Source of the DNA: JBAZOB01 sp041648895
GTDB lineage: Bacteria; Patescibacteriota; JAHJAL01
DNA length: 64,000 nucleotides
Assembly (NCBI GenBank): GCA_041648895.1
Contig: JBAZOB010000001.1
Location: 33,078 to 97,077 of the forward strand
Direction of reading: 5' to 3'
In this document: positions 32,884 to 41,042 of the stretch, piece by piece
Layout of the letters: every line of letters begins with the position of its first letter
Position numbering within the stretch: position 1 is the stretch's first letter
The notes under the pieces: generated by a model
The model's input: only the letters and a program-made list of their open reading frames with translations
The model's database searches: none
Told to the model about the DNA's origin: nothing
Program-made: the position numbers and the translations under genes

Positions 32884-33900
32884 ATGGGTATAGAAAATTC
32901 GAAAGAAAAATATTTTGGTTTGGAGAATGTGCCTGTTGGCAAGGGTGCTGTGTTAAGAGGTTGGAATTTGCCCGAAGACTATTTTCGTAATCCGGATAAT
33001 TTGCCGGTTGTAGATTTCAGGGCGATGACGCATGAGTGTCGTCATAATTGTTTTCATTGTTTTACTGACAAGAATAAAAAAACTCTGCCTTTATCAAAGA
33101 TTAAAAGTGTAATTGATGAGTTGGCTAACTATAACACGTTTGCCATAAATTATCTTGGGGAGGGTGAGCCGACTTTAGATAAGGATTTTTTTGAAATTGT
33201 GGAATATACCAAGGGAAAAAACATTCAGCCGATTGTATTTACGGATGGAGCGACCAAATTAACTAACAGGAAATTTGTCCGAAGATTGAAAGAGTCGGGG
33301 GCTTCAGTGTGTCCAAAATGTGACAGTCTTTGGAATGCTGAGTATCAAAATATGGTGGTGAGTGATAAGAATGGAAAATATTTTAAGGCGAGGAATAAAG
33401 CGGTACAGATATTAATTGAGGAGGGATTCAATCAGCCTAGTGATGATGGTACTACTAGACTAGGTTTTGATATGGTAGTTACTAAAGCTAATATGCATGA
33501 GGTGTCTAAAACGTTAAGGTATTGTAGAGAAAATAACATTTGGATAGTTTTTGCTTTTTATTTGCCTTCTGGCAGAAGTGGTACGGAGTATTTTGATAAA
33601 GAGTTGGTTTTGACGTTTGATGAGAAGAAGTATTTGTGTAGTCAGATTAAGCGAATAGATGAGAAAGAATATGGTTTTTATCATCAAGTGATTAATAATT
33701 TTGCCACAATACCTTGTGTTGAATTGATGCAGATATATGGTGATGGGCGGGTGAGTCCTTGTCCTGGCAATGAGAATGTAGTCGGAAATGTGGAAAAGGA
33801 TTCTATCAAGGATTTGAAAAAGAAGATAATTGATAAATATCCGGTTCATGAGCAAAAGAGTTTTGATGGATATTGCCCTTATCGAGAAAGATTGGAATAA
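32884..33900 (+). CDS. radical SAM protein with SPASM-like C-terminus
   Basis: 338 residues. The CxxxCxxC motif is CRHNCFHC (Cys52, 56, 59), followed by GEGEPTLD, a typical radical SAM GGE-like segment. The C-terminal CVELMQIYGDGRVSPCPGN and GYCPYRE resemble a SPASM/Twitch auxiliary cluster site. Members modify peptides or act as anaerobic maturases. No peptide substrate gene is adjacent, and the neighbours are unrelated, so the substrate is unknown. The unit is monocistronic with its own promoter and terminator. Confidence 0.85.
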   Translation: MGIENSKEKYFGLENVPVGKGAVLRGWNLPEDYFRNPDNLPVVDFRAMTHECRHNCFHCFTDKNKKTLPLSKIKSVIDELANYNTFAINYLGEGEPTLDKDFFEIVEYTKGKNIQPIVFTDGATKLTNRKFVRRLKESGASVCPKCDSLWNAEYQNMVVSDKNGKYFKARNKAVQILIEEGFNQPSDDGTTRLGFDMVVTKANMHEVSKTLRYCRENNIWIVFAFYLPSGRSGTEYFDKELVLTFDEKKYLCSQIKRIDEKEYGFYHQVINNFATIPCVELMQIYGDGRVSPCPGNENVVGNVEKDSIKDLKKKIIDKYPVHEQKSFDGYCPYRERLE

Positions 33901-33903
33901 CTA

Positions 33904-34054
33904 GTGAGCAAGGGTGTGGGGTCCTTCGGCAGGCTCAGGATAAATAACTAAGCTGTAACCATAAAACAGGTTCGAACATCGTGTATTGCACGGAGTTTTG
34001 GTAAAATTACGAACTAGTGATAATTTTTGAAAGCACGCTTATTGGGCGTGTTTT
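33904..34054 (+). repeat. recurring intergenic module, copy after the radical SAM gene
   Basis: The order is GTGAGCAAGGGTGTGGGGT just after the stop, an insert CCTTCGGCAGGCTCAGGATA, TAACTAAGCTGTAAC, then GGTTCGAACATCGTGT (33969-33984), CGGAGTTTT, and the terminator AAAGCACGC/GCGTGTTTT at 34030-34054. The same blocks, without the 22-base insert, follow the next gene, and the terminator recurs at 32823 and 37812. Confidence 0.7.
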
Positions 34055-34130
34055 GGTTTGTTTGCTATATGTTTTTGGAAAATAATGAAATATAATATTA
34101 GTAGGCTGGTGTATTCTTATTCATTTAATA

Positions 34131-34928
34131 ATGTCACTTATGATTATTGATGCTCATACTCATATTTACGATGACAAAAAATATCGGGACTATCAGGCTA
34201 AAGCAAAAGACAGAATTTTAAAAATGATAGTGTTAGGTTGGTACAAAGATAAGTTGGTTGATTATCTAAAATTTGCTGATACAGAGGTTAATCTGTTTTT
34301 TACTGGAAGTGTGGATATGGATAGAAATGTTGCAAAGCAATTGAAGTTAATTGAGAAAACACTTAAGGAAAATAAGATTTATGGCGTAAAGCTGTATCCT
34401 GGCTATCAGTATTTTTTTCCGTCTGATGAAAAAGTTTATCCGATAGCTGAGCTTTGTCAAAAGTATGACAAACCGTTGATATTTCACAGTGGTGATGTTT
34501 GGAATCCCGAAGGTGATGCTATTTTGAAATATTCTCATCCGATATATATCGACGAGTTGGCGGTTAAGTTTCCAAAATGCAAGATGATTATTTCTCACTT
34601 TGGTTTTCCTTATATCTTGGAGACGGTTAATGTGGTGAGTAAAAATAAAAATGTTTTTACCGAGATATCTGGCACTATTGAAAAGGATAAAAACAGTTCT
34701 GATAAAGAGACAGAGGAATTGGCTGAGCAATATATCAAAGATTTGAAGCGGGTGTTTGCTTATTTTCCTGGAGTAAAGAAAAAGACAATGTTTGGTACGG
34801 ACTATGGTGGCGAGAATACTCCGCTTAATCAAATTGAGCCTTATATGAAGGTTGTGGAGTCAGTGTTTACGGATGAGGAGCAGAAGAGTGTTTTTGGGGG
34901 TCTGGCTGAAAGATTGTTTTTTGAATGA
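34131..34928 (+). CDS. amidohydrolase-family metal-dependent hydrolase
   Basis: 265 residues. IIDAHTHIYDD (metal-binding HxH at 9-11), YGVKLYPGYQYFFP, PLIFHSGDVWNP, MIISHFGFPYI and TMFGTDYGGEN trace the TIM-barrel metal ligands of amidohydrolase_2-type enzymes (HxH, Lys, His, His, Asp). The reaction is not predictable. Either Met1 or Met4 could be the start; no SD is evident. It is monocistronic, bracketed by the repeated module. Confidence 0.8.
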   Translation: MSLMIIDAHTHIYDDKKYRDYQAKAKDRILKMIVLGWYKDKLVDYLKFADTEVNLFFTGSVDMDRNVAKQLKLIEKTLKENKIYGVKLYPGYQYFFPSDEKVYPIAELCQKYDKPLIFHSGDVWNPEGDAILKYSHPIYIDELAVKFPKCKMIISHFGFPYILETVNVVSKNKNVFTEISGTIEKDKNSSDKETEELAEQYIKDLKRVFAYFPGVKKKTMFGTDYGGENTPLNQIEPYMKVVESVFTDEEQKSVFGGLAERLFFE

Positions 34929-34930
34929 TA

Positions 34931-35052
34931 TAGTGAGTGAAGGTGTGGGGTAACTAAGCCGTAACTAACAAAGTGGTTCTAACTTCGTGTATTCACGCGG
35001 AGTTTTTGACACGAAGCTCGAACCTTATTTGGTCCGGGTTTTTTAGTATAAT
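34931..35052 (+). repeat. recurring intergenic module, copy after the amidohydrolase gene
   Basis: GTGAGTGAAGGTGTGGGGT, TAACTAAGCCGTAAC, then a hairpin with arms GGTTCTAACTTCGTGT (34975-34990) and ACACGAAGCTCGAACC (35009-35024) around a loop with ACGCGGAGTTTTTG. A T-run follows, then TATAAT at 35047-35052. The hairpin arms are almost the same as those at 35834-35883. Confidence 0.75.
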
Positions 35053-35089
35053 AAATTGGTAAGAGTTGTTTATTGTTAATGCAAAATAG

Positions 35090-35716
35090 ATGTTAGTTTT
35101 TATAGATGAATCAGGTGATTCTGGCTTCAAGTTGCAAAAAGGTTCAACTACCAGTTTTGTGGTGGCTTTGGTGATATTTAATGAAAATTTAGATGCAGAA
35201 GAGACGGCAGTTGAAATTAAAAAGTTTAGAAAAAAGATTGGCAAAACTGACCGGTTTGAATTTAAGTTTAATAAATGTAATAAAGAATTGAGAGTCGGTT
35301 TTCTAAAAGCAGTTAAGAAGTGTAATCTTCGGATAAGGGTAATTGTGTTTGATAAGGAAAAAATATATAGCATTCATTTAAAAAGGAAAACGGAGACTTT
35401 TTATAAGTTTGCCATACGTCAGGTTTTGCAGCACAATGGCAAGACTATCAAGAATGCCAAGATAAAATTGGATGGTTTGGGTGAGCGTAAGTTTAGGAAA
35501 GCTTTGACAACTTATTTACGGAAATATTTGAATACTGATTATGAGAGGATTATGGATAATTTGCGTTTTGTTGATTCCAAGAGCAATGTATTGATTCAAT
35601 TGGTGGATATGGTGGCTGGAGCTATAAGGATTAGTTATGATGCCAATCGTAAAGATGCTGGTGAATATAAAAAAATCATCAAGAATAGAATTGATGATTT
35701 GTGGGAGTTTGAATAA
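35090..35716 (+). CDS. DUF3800 protein
   Basis: 208 residues. It opens MLVFIDESGDSGF, followed by a conserved FVVALVIF strand and near the C-terminus NVLIQLVDMVAGAI. These are the hallmark acidic motifs of DUF3800, an RNase H-like fold often found in phages, mobile elements and near defence genes. Catalytic Asp/Glu are present (DES, VDM). Exact activity is unknown. It is a single-gene unit in the cassette-like array. Confidence 0.85.
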   Translation: MLVFIDESGDSGFKLQKGSTTSFVVALVIFNENLDAEETAVEIKKFRKKIGKTDRFEFKFNKCNKELRVGFLKAVKKCNLRIRVIVFDKEKIYSIHLKRKTETFYKFAIRQVLQHNGKTIKNAKIKLDGLGERKFRKALTTYLRKYLNTDYERIMDNLRFVDSKSNVLIQLVDMVAGAIRISYDANRKDAGEYKKIIKNRIDDLWEFE

Positions 35717-35721
35717 AGTTT

Positions 35722-35787
35722 GATCTCGTTTCTATCCTAAGGATTCTTAGGAACGCTGCCATACGGCAACAGTTCGAAAACGAGATC
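35722..35787. other. three-way-junction palindrome downstream of DUF3800 gene
   Basis: Outer stem GATCTCGTTT (35722-35731) with AAACGAGATC (35778-35787) encloses two hairpins: TCCTAA/TTAGGA (35735-35752) and TGCC/GGCA (35757-35768). It starts six bases after the stop codon. The fold could be a structured RNA 3' end or an inserted folded element; it is not found in the sister modules. Confidence 0.6.
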
Positions 35788-35833
35788 TTTGTATTTAAAA
35801 TTTATCATATTTGGGATGATTTTTCAATAAAGC

Positions 35834-35883
35834 GGTTCGAACATCGTGTATTCACGCGGAGTTTTTGACACGAAGCTTGAATC
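35834..35883 (+). repeat. recurring intergenic hairpin, second full copy
   Basis: GGTTCGAACATCGTGT and ACACGAAGCTTGAAT-type arms around ATTCACGCGGAGTTTTTG, matching 34975-35024 with few changes. It is followed by GGTTTAGGTTTTTTTATA, acting as terminator for DUF3800 and leader of the next gene. Confidence 0.75.
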
Positions 35884-35949
35884 TGTTTTGGTTTAGGTTT
35901 TTTTATATTTGATATAGTTAGATTTGTAATAGGAGATAAGGAAATTGGA

Positions 35950-36171
35950 ATGAAGTTTATTAAGGAAAATTTGCTGGTTTTGTCAATTTTGCTGATTGTA
36001 ATTGGTTTTTTGGTAGGTAGCATGGTTCTTGTTTGTCCAATAATCGGACCATGTTTCTATGTTCATGACTATTATAAAATTTTGGTATATGTTTTATTTG
36101 CTGTAGGGTTTTTGTCGCTAATCTTTTCTTTTATTTTGCGGTTGATATATATATTTCAAAGAAAAAAATAA
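35950..36171 (+). CDS. small two-helix membrane protein
   Basis: 73 residues with two hydrophobic segments (LLVLSILLIVIGFLVGSMV and ILVYVLFAVGFLSLIFSFIL) joined by a short loop with two Cys (VCPIIGPCFYVH). SD AGGAGATAAGG lies upstream at a usable distance. No family is recognised. It is one unit of the cassette-like array, followed by a diverged module (GCGCGGAGTTT, TTTTTGAAG, then -10 TATAAT at 36262). Confidence 0.65.
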   Translation: MKFIKENLLVLSILLIVIGFLVGSMVLVCPIIGPCFYVHDYYKILVYVLFAVGFLSLIFSFILRLIYIFQRKK

Positions 36172-36293
36172 AAAGGTTTGAGCTTTGTGTCTGGCGCGGA
36201 GTTTAGTTTTTGAAGATAACACGCTTGATGAGCGTTTTTTTATGGATTGGGATGGTTTTAGTATAATTAATTGGTCGATAATAATAATTTTGT

Positions 36294-36437
36294 ATGGAAG
36301 AAATTGAAAACAAAAATAGTTTAGAGATAGTTAAGCCACTATTGAGTAAATTGTCTGAGGATTATCAGAAAGTTTTGGATGACAATTTTGTGGGTTTCTA
36401 TGTCTTTGGATTTGGTTGGAAGATGTTTGTGCCATGA
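36294..36437 (+). CDS. 47-residue hypothetical ORF
   Basis: Starts MEEIENKNSLEIVKPLLSKL and ends FGWKMFVP before TGA at 36435. It is well placed behind a TATAAT (36262-36267) of the module, in the same register as other units of the array. It may be the truncated front of a longer gene, since most units here are larger. No SD. Low certainty. Confidence 0.4.
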   Translation: MEEIENKNSLEIVKPLLSKLSEDYQKVLDDNFVGFYVFGFGWKMFVP

Positions 36438-36452
36438 ATGAATCTGTAGTGG

Positions 36453-36722
36453 TTAATCTAAATTTTCATATTTATTGATATATGTGATGGTAGTGTGGTA
36501 ATACTCCTCAAAATGTTCTTGTTTAACTTGGTCCAATGACTTCAGGTCAATATTTTTAATCTCTTCATCTAGTTTTCTTTCTTCTTTGTTTAGAGACTCT
36601 CTTTGCTCATTATTATACTTTCGCTCTTGTTGGTACATGATGAGTCTGTGATAAAATTCGCGGGCTTTTTGGATTTTATCTTCTATATCTGAATTATTTT
36701 CTGATGGGTTTTTTGAAAGCAT
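36453..36722 (-). CDS. small coiled-coil hypothetical protein
   Basis: 89 residues, highly charged, predicted helical (EDKIQKAREFYHRLIMYQQE, LNKEERKLDEEIKNIDL). It is the only minus-strand gene in the 32.8-39.8 kb array, converging on the preceding 47-residue ORF with a 15-base gap. No family recognised. Confidence 0.5.
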   Translation of the reverse strand: MLSKNPSENNSDIEDKIQKAREFYHRLIMYQQERKYNNEQRESLNKEERKLDEEIKNIDLKSLDQVKQEHFEEYYHTTITYINKYENLD

Positions 36723-36892
36723 ATAATGGTGATAATTATTATTAATATTATGTTATCGTATCTTTTAATGATTTACTAGTTTGTGGGTGGAATAACTATT
36801 ATCTAATTAGTAAACAGGCTTAAACTAAATTGGATTGCAATACCCCAAGGGGCCGCTTATTGCTATAATATAAAAAAACATTTATTGAATTT

Positions 36893-37729
36893 ATGAAAAT
36901 TATTGAGAAATTACCAGGTTTTTCGTCAAAAGTTTTTCTGGTTGATTTGGATGGTGAGAAATGTGTTTTAAAACAAATGAACGGTCCAGATGAAGTGCAA
37001 ACTGAGAAAAAATTTATGGAGATGATGGCAAATAATGGTTTGCCATATTTGAAGGTGTTTAGTGAGGCTGGTTTAAAACCAAATGAAATATTACTGGAAT
37101 ATGTTGGGGGTTCAGTTATTCTTGGTAATAGATTTGATGAACGGAATGCATACAAATGGGGAGAATTAGCTAAAAAAATTCACAGTATAAAATATGATCA
37201 GTGTTTTAAGTATGATCAGTATCGAAATAAGAATAATTTGAGTTGGGGCCAGTTTTTACATGATAAGCATGAGCGTTCGTTGGCTAAAGCTGAAGAATAT
37301 GACAACTATGGATTTGGCCAAGGGCGAGTGAATGAGATTAGTGATTTTGTGAACTCTTTGTTTAATCTGATTTTAAAAGAGTATTCGTTAATCCATGGCG
37401 ATTTCCACACTTCTAATGTACTAATTAGGGGTAGCGATTTGGTGTTATTTGATGGCGATCCCACTATTTTTTCCGGTGATCCGCTATATGATTTGGCAAT
37501 TGCTTGGATGGAAATGCCGAACGGGTCTTTGATATCTATTGATGATCCGGAATATGCTAATGATAAAAATTGTTTAGATGCTTTTATTGATGGTTATGGT
37601 AAAGACTTTACAAATAATGTGAATTTGAAAAAATATATTGTTTTAATCGCATTTAGCCGTTTGTACACACCGTTTGCCAGAAATTATAAGAATATTATTG
37701 AGAATATATTGAATCGAACTGGGAACTAG
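36893..37729 (+). CDS. aminoglycoside phosphotransferase/choline kinase-like kinase
   Basis: 278 residues. The ATP-binding N-lobe (VFLVDLDGEKCVLKQMNGPD) is followed by the catalytic loop LIHGDFHTSNVLI (His168, Asp170, Asn175) and the metal-binding Asp of LFDGDPTIFSGDPLYDLA (Asp187). This is the APH fold of small-molecule kinases, including antibiotic, fructosamine and homoserine kinases. The substrate is unknown and resistance cannot be claimed. Monocistronic unit of the array; the module following its stop has the GTGAG-x-GGGTGTGGGGT start. Confidence 0.82.
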   Translation: MKIIEKLPGFSSKVFLVDLDGEKCVLKQMNGPDEVQTEKKFMEMMANNGLPYLKVFSEAGLKPNEILLEYVGGSVILGNRFDERNAYKWGELAKKIHSIKYDQCFKYDQYRNKNNLSWGQFLHDKHERSLAKAEEYDNYGFGQGRVNEISDFVNSLFNLILKEYSLIHGDFHTSNVLIRGSDLVLFDGDPTIFSGDPLYDLAIAWMEMPNGSLISIDDPEYANDKNCLDAFIDGYGKDFTNNVNLKKYIVLIAFSRLYTPFARNYKNIIENILNRTGN

Positions 37730-37731
37730 AG

Positions 37732-37837
37732 AGTGAGGGTGTGGGGTTAGATGATCAAACGGCTTTTACTAATCAATAGTTCATAAGTTGTCTTTGCTGG
37801 AGTATTTTTTGAAAGCACGCTCTCTGTGGCGTGTTTT
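37732..37837 (+). repeat. recurring intergenic module, copy after the kinase gene
   Basis: AGTGAGGGTGTGGGGTTAGA right after the stop codon, then a diverged centre (GTTCATAAGTTGTCTTTG, CTGGAGTATTTTTTG), then terminator AAAGCACGC (37812-37820) and GCGTGTTTT (37829-37837). The first and last blocks are those of the 33904 and 34931 copies. Confidence 0.65.
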
Positions 37838-37911
37838 GATTTATGGGCGTATTTATGTTATGGTGACTGGCATGTCAATGTTATTGCATTAGAGAAAGTT
37901 AAGGATAAACT

Positions 37912-39774
37912 ATGAAAAAATTGGGAATGCCGGATAAATTAGAATTTTGTGATCAAAATAATAATTCTCCCGCTGACAATTATTATGAAGAAAAGGTTGC
38001 TTCGGAGGCAGCTTTGAAAAATGAGTTTGTGGGGAGTGAAAACTATTGTGCCGAAAAAATTGAGGGGAAAAGTGACCTTGGGCTGGAAGAAGCAGATAAT
38101 ATCCGGCAGATTGAGCGGATTGGAGAAGAGATAAAAGAGTACAGAGAGAAAAAAGATTCCGAAATTCAAAATGAGTCAAGTATTGGTATTGATTATGAAA
38201 AGTTTGATAGATTTTATGATAATTATGTTTCGGGTCTTCCGCGGCCGAAAGGTGTGTGGCAGAGAATGAAACAATGGTGGAATAGTCCGGATAAAGGCTG
38301 GCGCCGGAGTATTATTGATTTGAATGATGCGATATTTCGTTTTCCTTTGGCGCGGTATAGCCGTTTTGCTGGTGTGATTGAGGAAAGTACGGATGAAGAT
38401 TCGAGTTCCGAAGAATTGGCCGCGTCACTGGCGGCTATTGACCGGTTTTGGAAAGAATATGGCTATGGTGGCGCTGACGATTATGGAACAATACGTTTAT
38501 TAAGAGAACACCGGAGGTTGACGGAAACTTTAATAAAAAGAAGCAGCCTGGAGGATAAAGAAGGTGGACGGGATAAACAATTGGCGAAAGTGAGCGCTGG
38601 ATTTGTCCGGGAAGATGGCAGAGAAATATTAAAAATTGGATTTGTCGAAACCGATTCCAAACAGTGCCAGAATAAGTCTGCACAAGATATGGAGGCGCTG
38701 GTTGAGCAGATAATGGATAAATATCGATACTGGCGCGGGATTAAAAAGCGAAAGGTGAATCACGACAGATTTGATACCGCCGGGTCCAAAATGTCAGAAT
38801 TTGAAAAAACTCTACTGGCCATTAACTGTGTTTTGGGGCTGGGGGCGTTGTTGGTGACTTCTTGGTCGAATGATAAAAAAATGGAAACGAATGTCTCGTC
38901 CTGGCCTAAATCAAAGAGCGCGATCAATGTCAGGGTGGATAAAGCCGGAAGTGAGTCAGTCGGTGTTGAAAGTAGGCAGGATTTTTATTGGAAGAGGATA
39001 GTAAAGTTGGCCAGGGAAAAGGGAATTGATGTTAATCAATATGTTAAAGCAGCAATGACGGATAAATTCTCCTGGGAAATGATGGATTCGGAAAACGAAA
39101 ATCTGCTGTTAAATAATACCGATTTGATCCCGGGAAATTATGAGACGTTTGACCAATTCAAGCTGGTTTGTGTTTTTCGTTCTTTACACCGGCAGTATTT
39201 CGATACACACAAAAAGTATTTAAAGTTGATGACAAAACATCCCAATTCGATTTGGGGTGTGGAGACGATTGGTGAGTTTTTGTGGCGTTTGCGTATTTTG
39301 AGGACTGATCGTCAGATGATGGAAAATGAAGTTGCTGTTCGTGGCCAAGATCTATCAAAACCATCTTTGGTAAACAATGACCGAGTTAATTATATTAATA
39401 ATAATTCGGCCGGGGTAAATATTACCAAAATTGATCATTCCGGCACTCCTTTACCCGGCCGAGAGTTGACGACGGAAATGATATGTAAATTGGCGTTTGA
39501 AAATTTGGGATTGGTGGACGAGTTGGGCTATGACAATACCAAACCTCCCGAAGTTCCTCCACCCATACCCGGGGTACCGTTACCATTGACCGGTTCTTGG
39601 TCCGGGGCCAAAGAGGAAAATAAGAATTTTAAGCCGGAAATCCCGCAATTGCCCGGATTGGCATCGGAAAAATCCATACCAAAACCTCCTTCTTCAATTG
39701 ATCCTTCGCAGCTGGGAAGTAATTTGCCCGGAGTGAATGAAACTTCATCCGGTAATAAAGAGGGTGAAAAATAA
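37912..39774 (+). CDS. large hypothetical protein with one central membrane segment
   Basis: 620 residues. A charged N-terminal ~295 residues, one hydrophobic segment near 298-318 (LLAINCVLGLGALLVTSW), then a domain with FRSLHRQYFDTHKKYLKLM and a Pro-rich tail (PPEVPPPIPGVPLPLTG). No signal peptide. It could be a single-pass membrane protein with an N-terminus inside. No known domain is recognised. GC content is higher than that of the array genes before it, so it may mark the return to native sequence. Confidence 0.65.
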   Translation: MKKLGMPDKLEFCDQNNNSPADNYYEEKVASEAALKNEFVGSENYCAEKIEGKSDLGLEEADNIRQIERIGEEIKEYREKKDSEIQNESSIGIDYEKFDRFYDNYVSGLPRPKGVWQRMKQWWNSPDKGWRRSIIDLNDAIFRFPLARYSRFAGVIEESTDEDSSSEELAASLAAIDRFWKEYGYGGADDYGTIRLLREHRRLTETLIKRSSLEDKEGGRDKQLAKVSAGFVREDGREILKIGFVETDSKQCQNKSAQDMEALVEQIMDKYRYWRGIKKRKVNHDRFDTAGSKMSEFEKTLLAINCVLGLGALLVTSWSNDKKMETNVSSWPKSKSAINVRVDKAGSESVGVESRQDFYWKRIVKLAREKGIDVNQYVKAAMTDKFSWEMMDSENENLLLNNTDLIPGNYETFDQFKLVCVFRSLHRQYFDTHKKYLKLMTKHPNSIWGVETIGEFLWRLRILRTDRQMMENEVAVRGQDLSKPSLVNNDRVNYINNNSAGVNITKIDHSGTPLPGRELTTEMICKLAFENLGLVDELGYDNTKPPEVPPPIPGVPLPLTGSWSGAKEENKNFKPEIPQLPGLASEKSIPKPPSSIDPSQLGSNLPGVNETSSGNKEGEK

Positions 39775-39877
39775 AACTGATTCGTTGATTATGAAACAGG
39801 AGGACTACTAAGTAGTGGTTCTTTAGTGGCGTGTTTTTTATGTGTGTTACAATGAAGAAAATTGTAATAAAGTTTTT

Positions 39878-40390
39878 ATGAAAATATATCTAGCCGGTAG
39901 TGTGCCCAAGGGTGATAAAGATGCTAAATCTTTTGATGATTGGCGGGTTAGATATCGACAGGCGGTGAGTGAATATATTGATGCGGAATATATTGACCCA
40001 TATGAAAGGGATCTGCCGGAAGATGATTTTTTGTGTATTTTTGGTAAAGACTGTTTACAGGTGGAAAGTGCTGATTTACTACTGGTTTGTGCCGAAAATA
40101 AACCGGGAGTGGGAACTTCTCAAGAGTTAGTGATTGCCAAAATGTTTAAGAAACCGGTGATTACTGTATTGCCGAAAGATTCACCCAGTCGGAGATCAAA
40201 TGTTGTTTTTCGGGGGAAGATGATCAAAGATTGGATTCATCCGTTTATTTTTGCCTTTTCGGATGTGATTATTGAAGATATTGCCGAGATTGGAAGAGTC
40301 CTGCCGGAGTTGAAAGAGATGGTTCCAAAAGATATTTCGATAGTGGAGGAGGCAATGGAACATTGCCGATCGATTGAGGGAAATGGGTGA
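39878..40390 (+). CDS. nucleoside 2-deoxyribosyltransferase-like protein
   Basis: 170 residues from ATG 39878 (MKIYLAGSVPKG); an ATG at 39842 adds unconserved residues. MKIYLAGS and SADLLLVCAENKPGVGTSQEL match the deoxyribosyltransferase-like fold, which binds nucleotides through a Rossmann-type pocket with an acidic catalytic residue. It may work in nucleotide salvage or as a nucleotide-signal-binding (SLOG-like) protein; the two cannot be separated here. Confidence 0.6.
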   Translation: MKIYLAGSVPKGDKDAKSFDDWRVRYRQAVSEYIDAEYIDPYERDLPEDDFLCIFGKDCLQVESADLLLVCAENKPGVGTSQELVIAKMFKKPVITVLPKDSPSRRSNVVFRGKMIKDWIHPFIFAFSDVIIEDIAEIGRVLPELKEMVPKDISIVEEAMEHCRSIEGNG

Positions 40391-40445
40391 GTTTGTTGTT
40401 ATAATTAATCTAGTGAGTATTATTTTTTTAATTGATGGAGGTTTT

Positions 40446-40844
40446 ATGAAAAATCCGATTATCCATTTTGAAATTCCCGTCGATGATGTGGAGCGGGCGA
40501 GGAAATTTTATGGTGAATCGTTCGGCTGGGGGTTTAGTCGGTTTGAGATGCCGGAAGACGAGTATTGGCTGGTGCAAACGACGGAAATGGATGAGAAAAT
40601 GAAGCCAACATCGCCGGGGATCAATGGTGGAATGATGAAACGTAAAGACCCCTCTCAGCCGTTTATGAATTATATCACAGTTGAGTCGATCGATGAGATG
40701 ATAAAAGTGATCGAAAAGAATGGTGGCTTGATGGTGATGCCCAAGATGGAAATTGGTCAAGGCATGGGTTATATGGCCGCTTTTAAGGATACGGAAGGTA
40801 ATCTAATGGGATTGCATCAGGAAGAGAAGAAGATGACGGAATAG
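40446..40844 (+). CDS. VOC-family protein (glyoxalase fold)
   Basis: 132 residues from ATG 40446, preceded by GATGGAGGTTTT, a strong SD. Upstream in-frame residues look like untranslated leader. IIHFEIPVDDVERARKFYGE and AAFKDTEGNLMGLHQ are the paired beta-alpha-beta modules of vicinal oxygen chelate proteins. It is similar in length and motifs to 43255-43653. The same GATGGAGGTTTT leader precedes the cupin gene at 59788. Substrate unknown. Confidence 0.85.
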   Translation: MKNPIIHFEIPVDDVERARKFYGESFGWGFSRFEMPEDEYWLVQTTEMDEKMKPTSPGINGGMMKRKDPSQPFMNYITVESIDEMIKVIEKNGGLMVMPKMEIGQGMGYMAAFKDTEGNLMGLHQEEKKMTE

Positions 40845-41042
40845 GCTACTTAAAAAGACTTAGCGTTTAATGGCTGAGGTTTTTTGATTTTTGCGTCGAA
40901 ATCTTTCTGGACATTGATTTTAGTAGTTTATTTTTCCAGCCAGGTTTGGCTTGGGTAGCTATAATAATAGGTATTTTTTTTGTTTAGATTATAGTTTGTT
41001 ATAGTGAAAACGGGGATAATTTTTTTGAGGAATGTTCATATC

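Noticed and set aside
33904..35052. T-box or other riboswitch in the intergenic modules
   Set aside because: AGGGTGTGGGGT resembles the T-box word only partly, there is no specifier loop and the following genes are unrelated to amino acids; terminator plus hairpin explains the signal.
36893..37729. Calling the APH-like kinase an antibiotic resistance gene
   Set aside because: The catalytic loop is shared by many small-molecule kinases; nothing here identifies an aminoglycoside as substrate.
32718..39877. Classical integron with attC sites
   Set aside because: The intergenic module lacks the RYYYAAC/GTTRRRY end boxes and no tyrosine integron integrase is in the window; it is only cassette-like.
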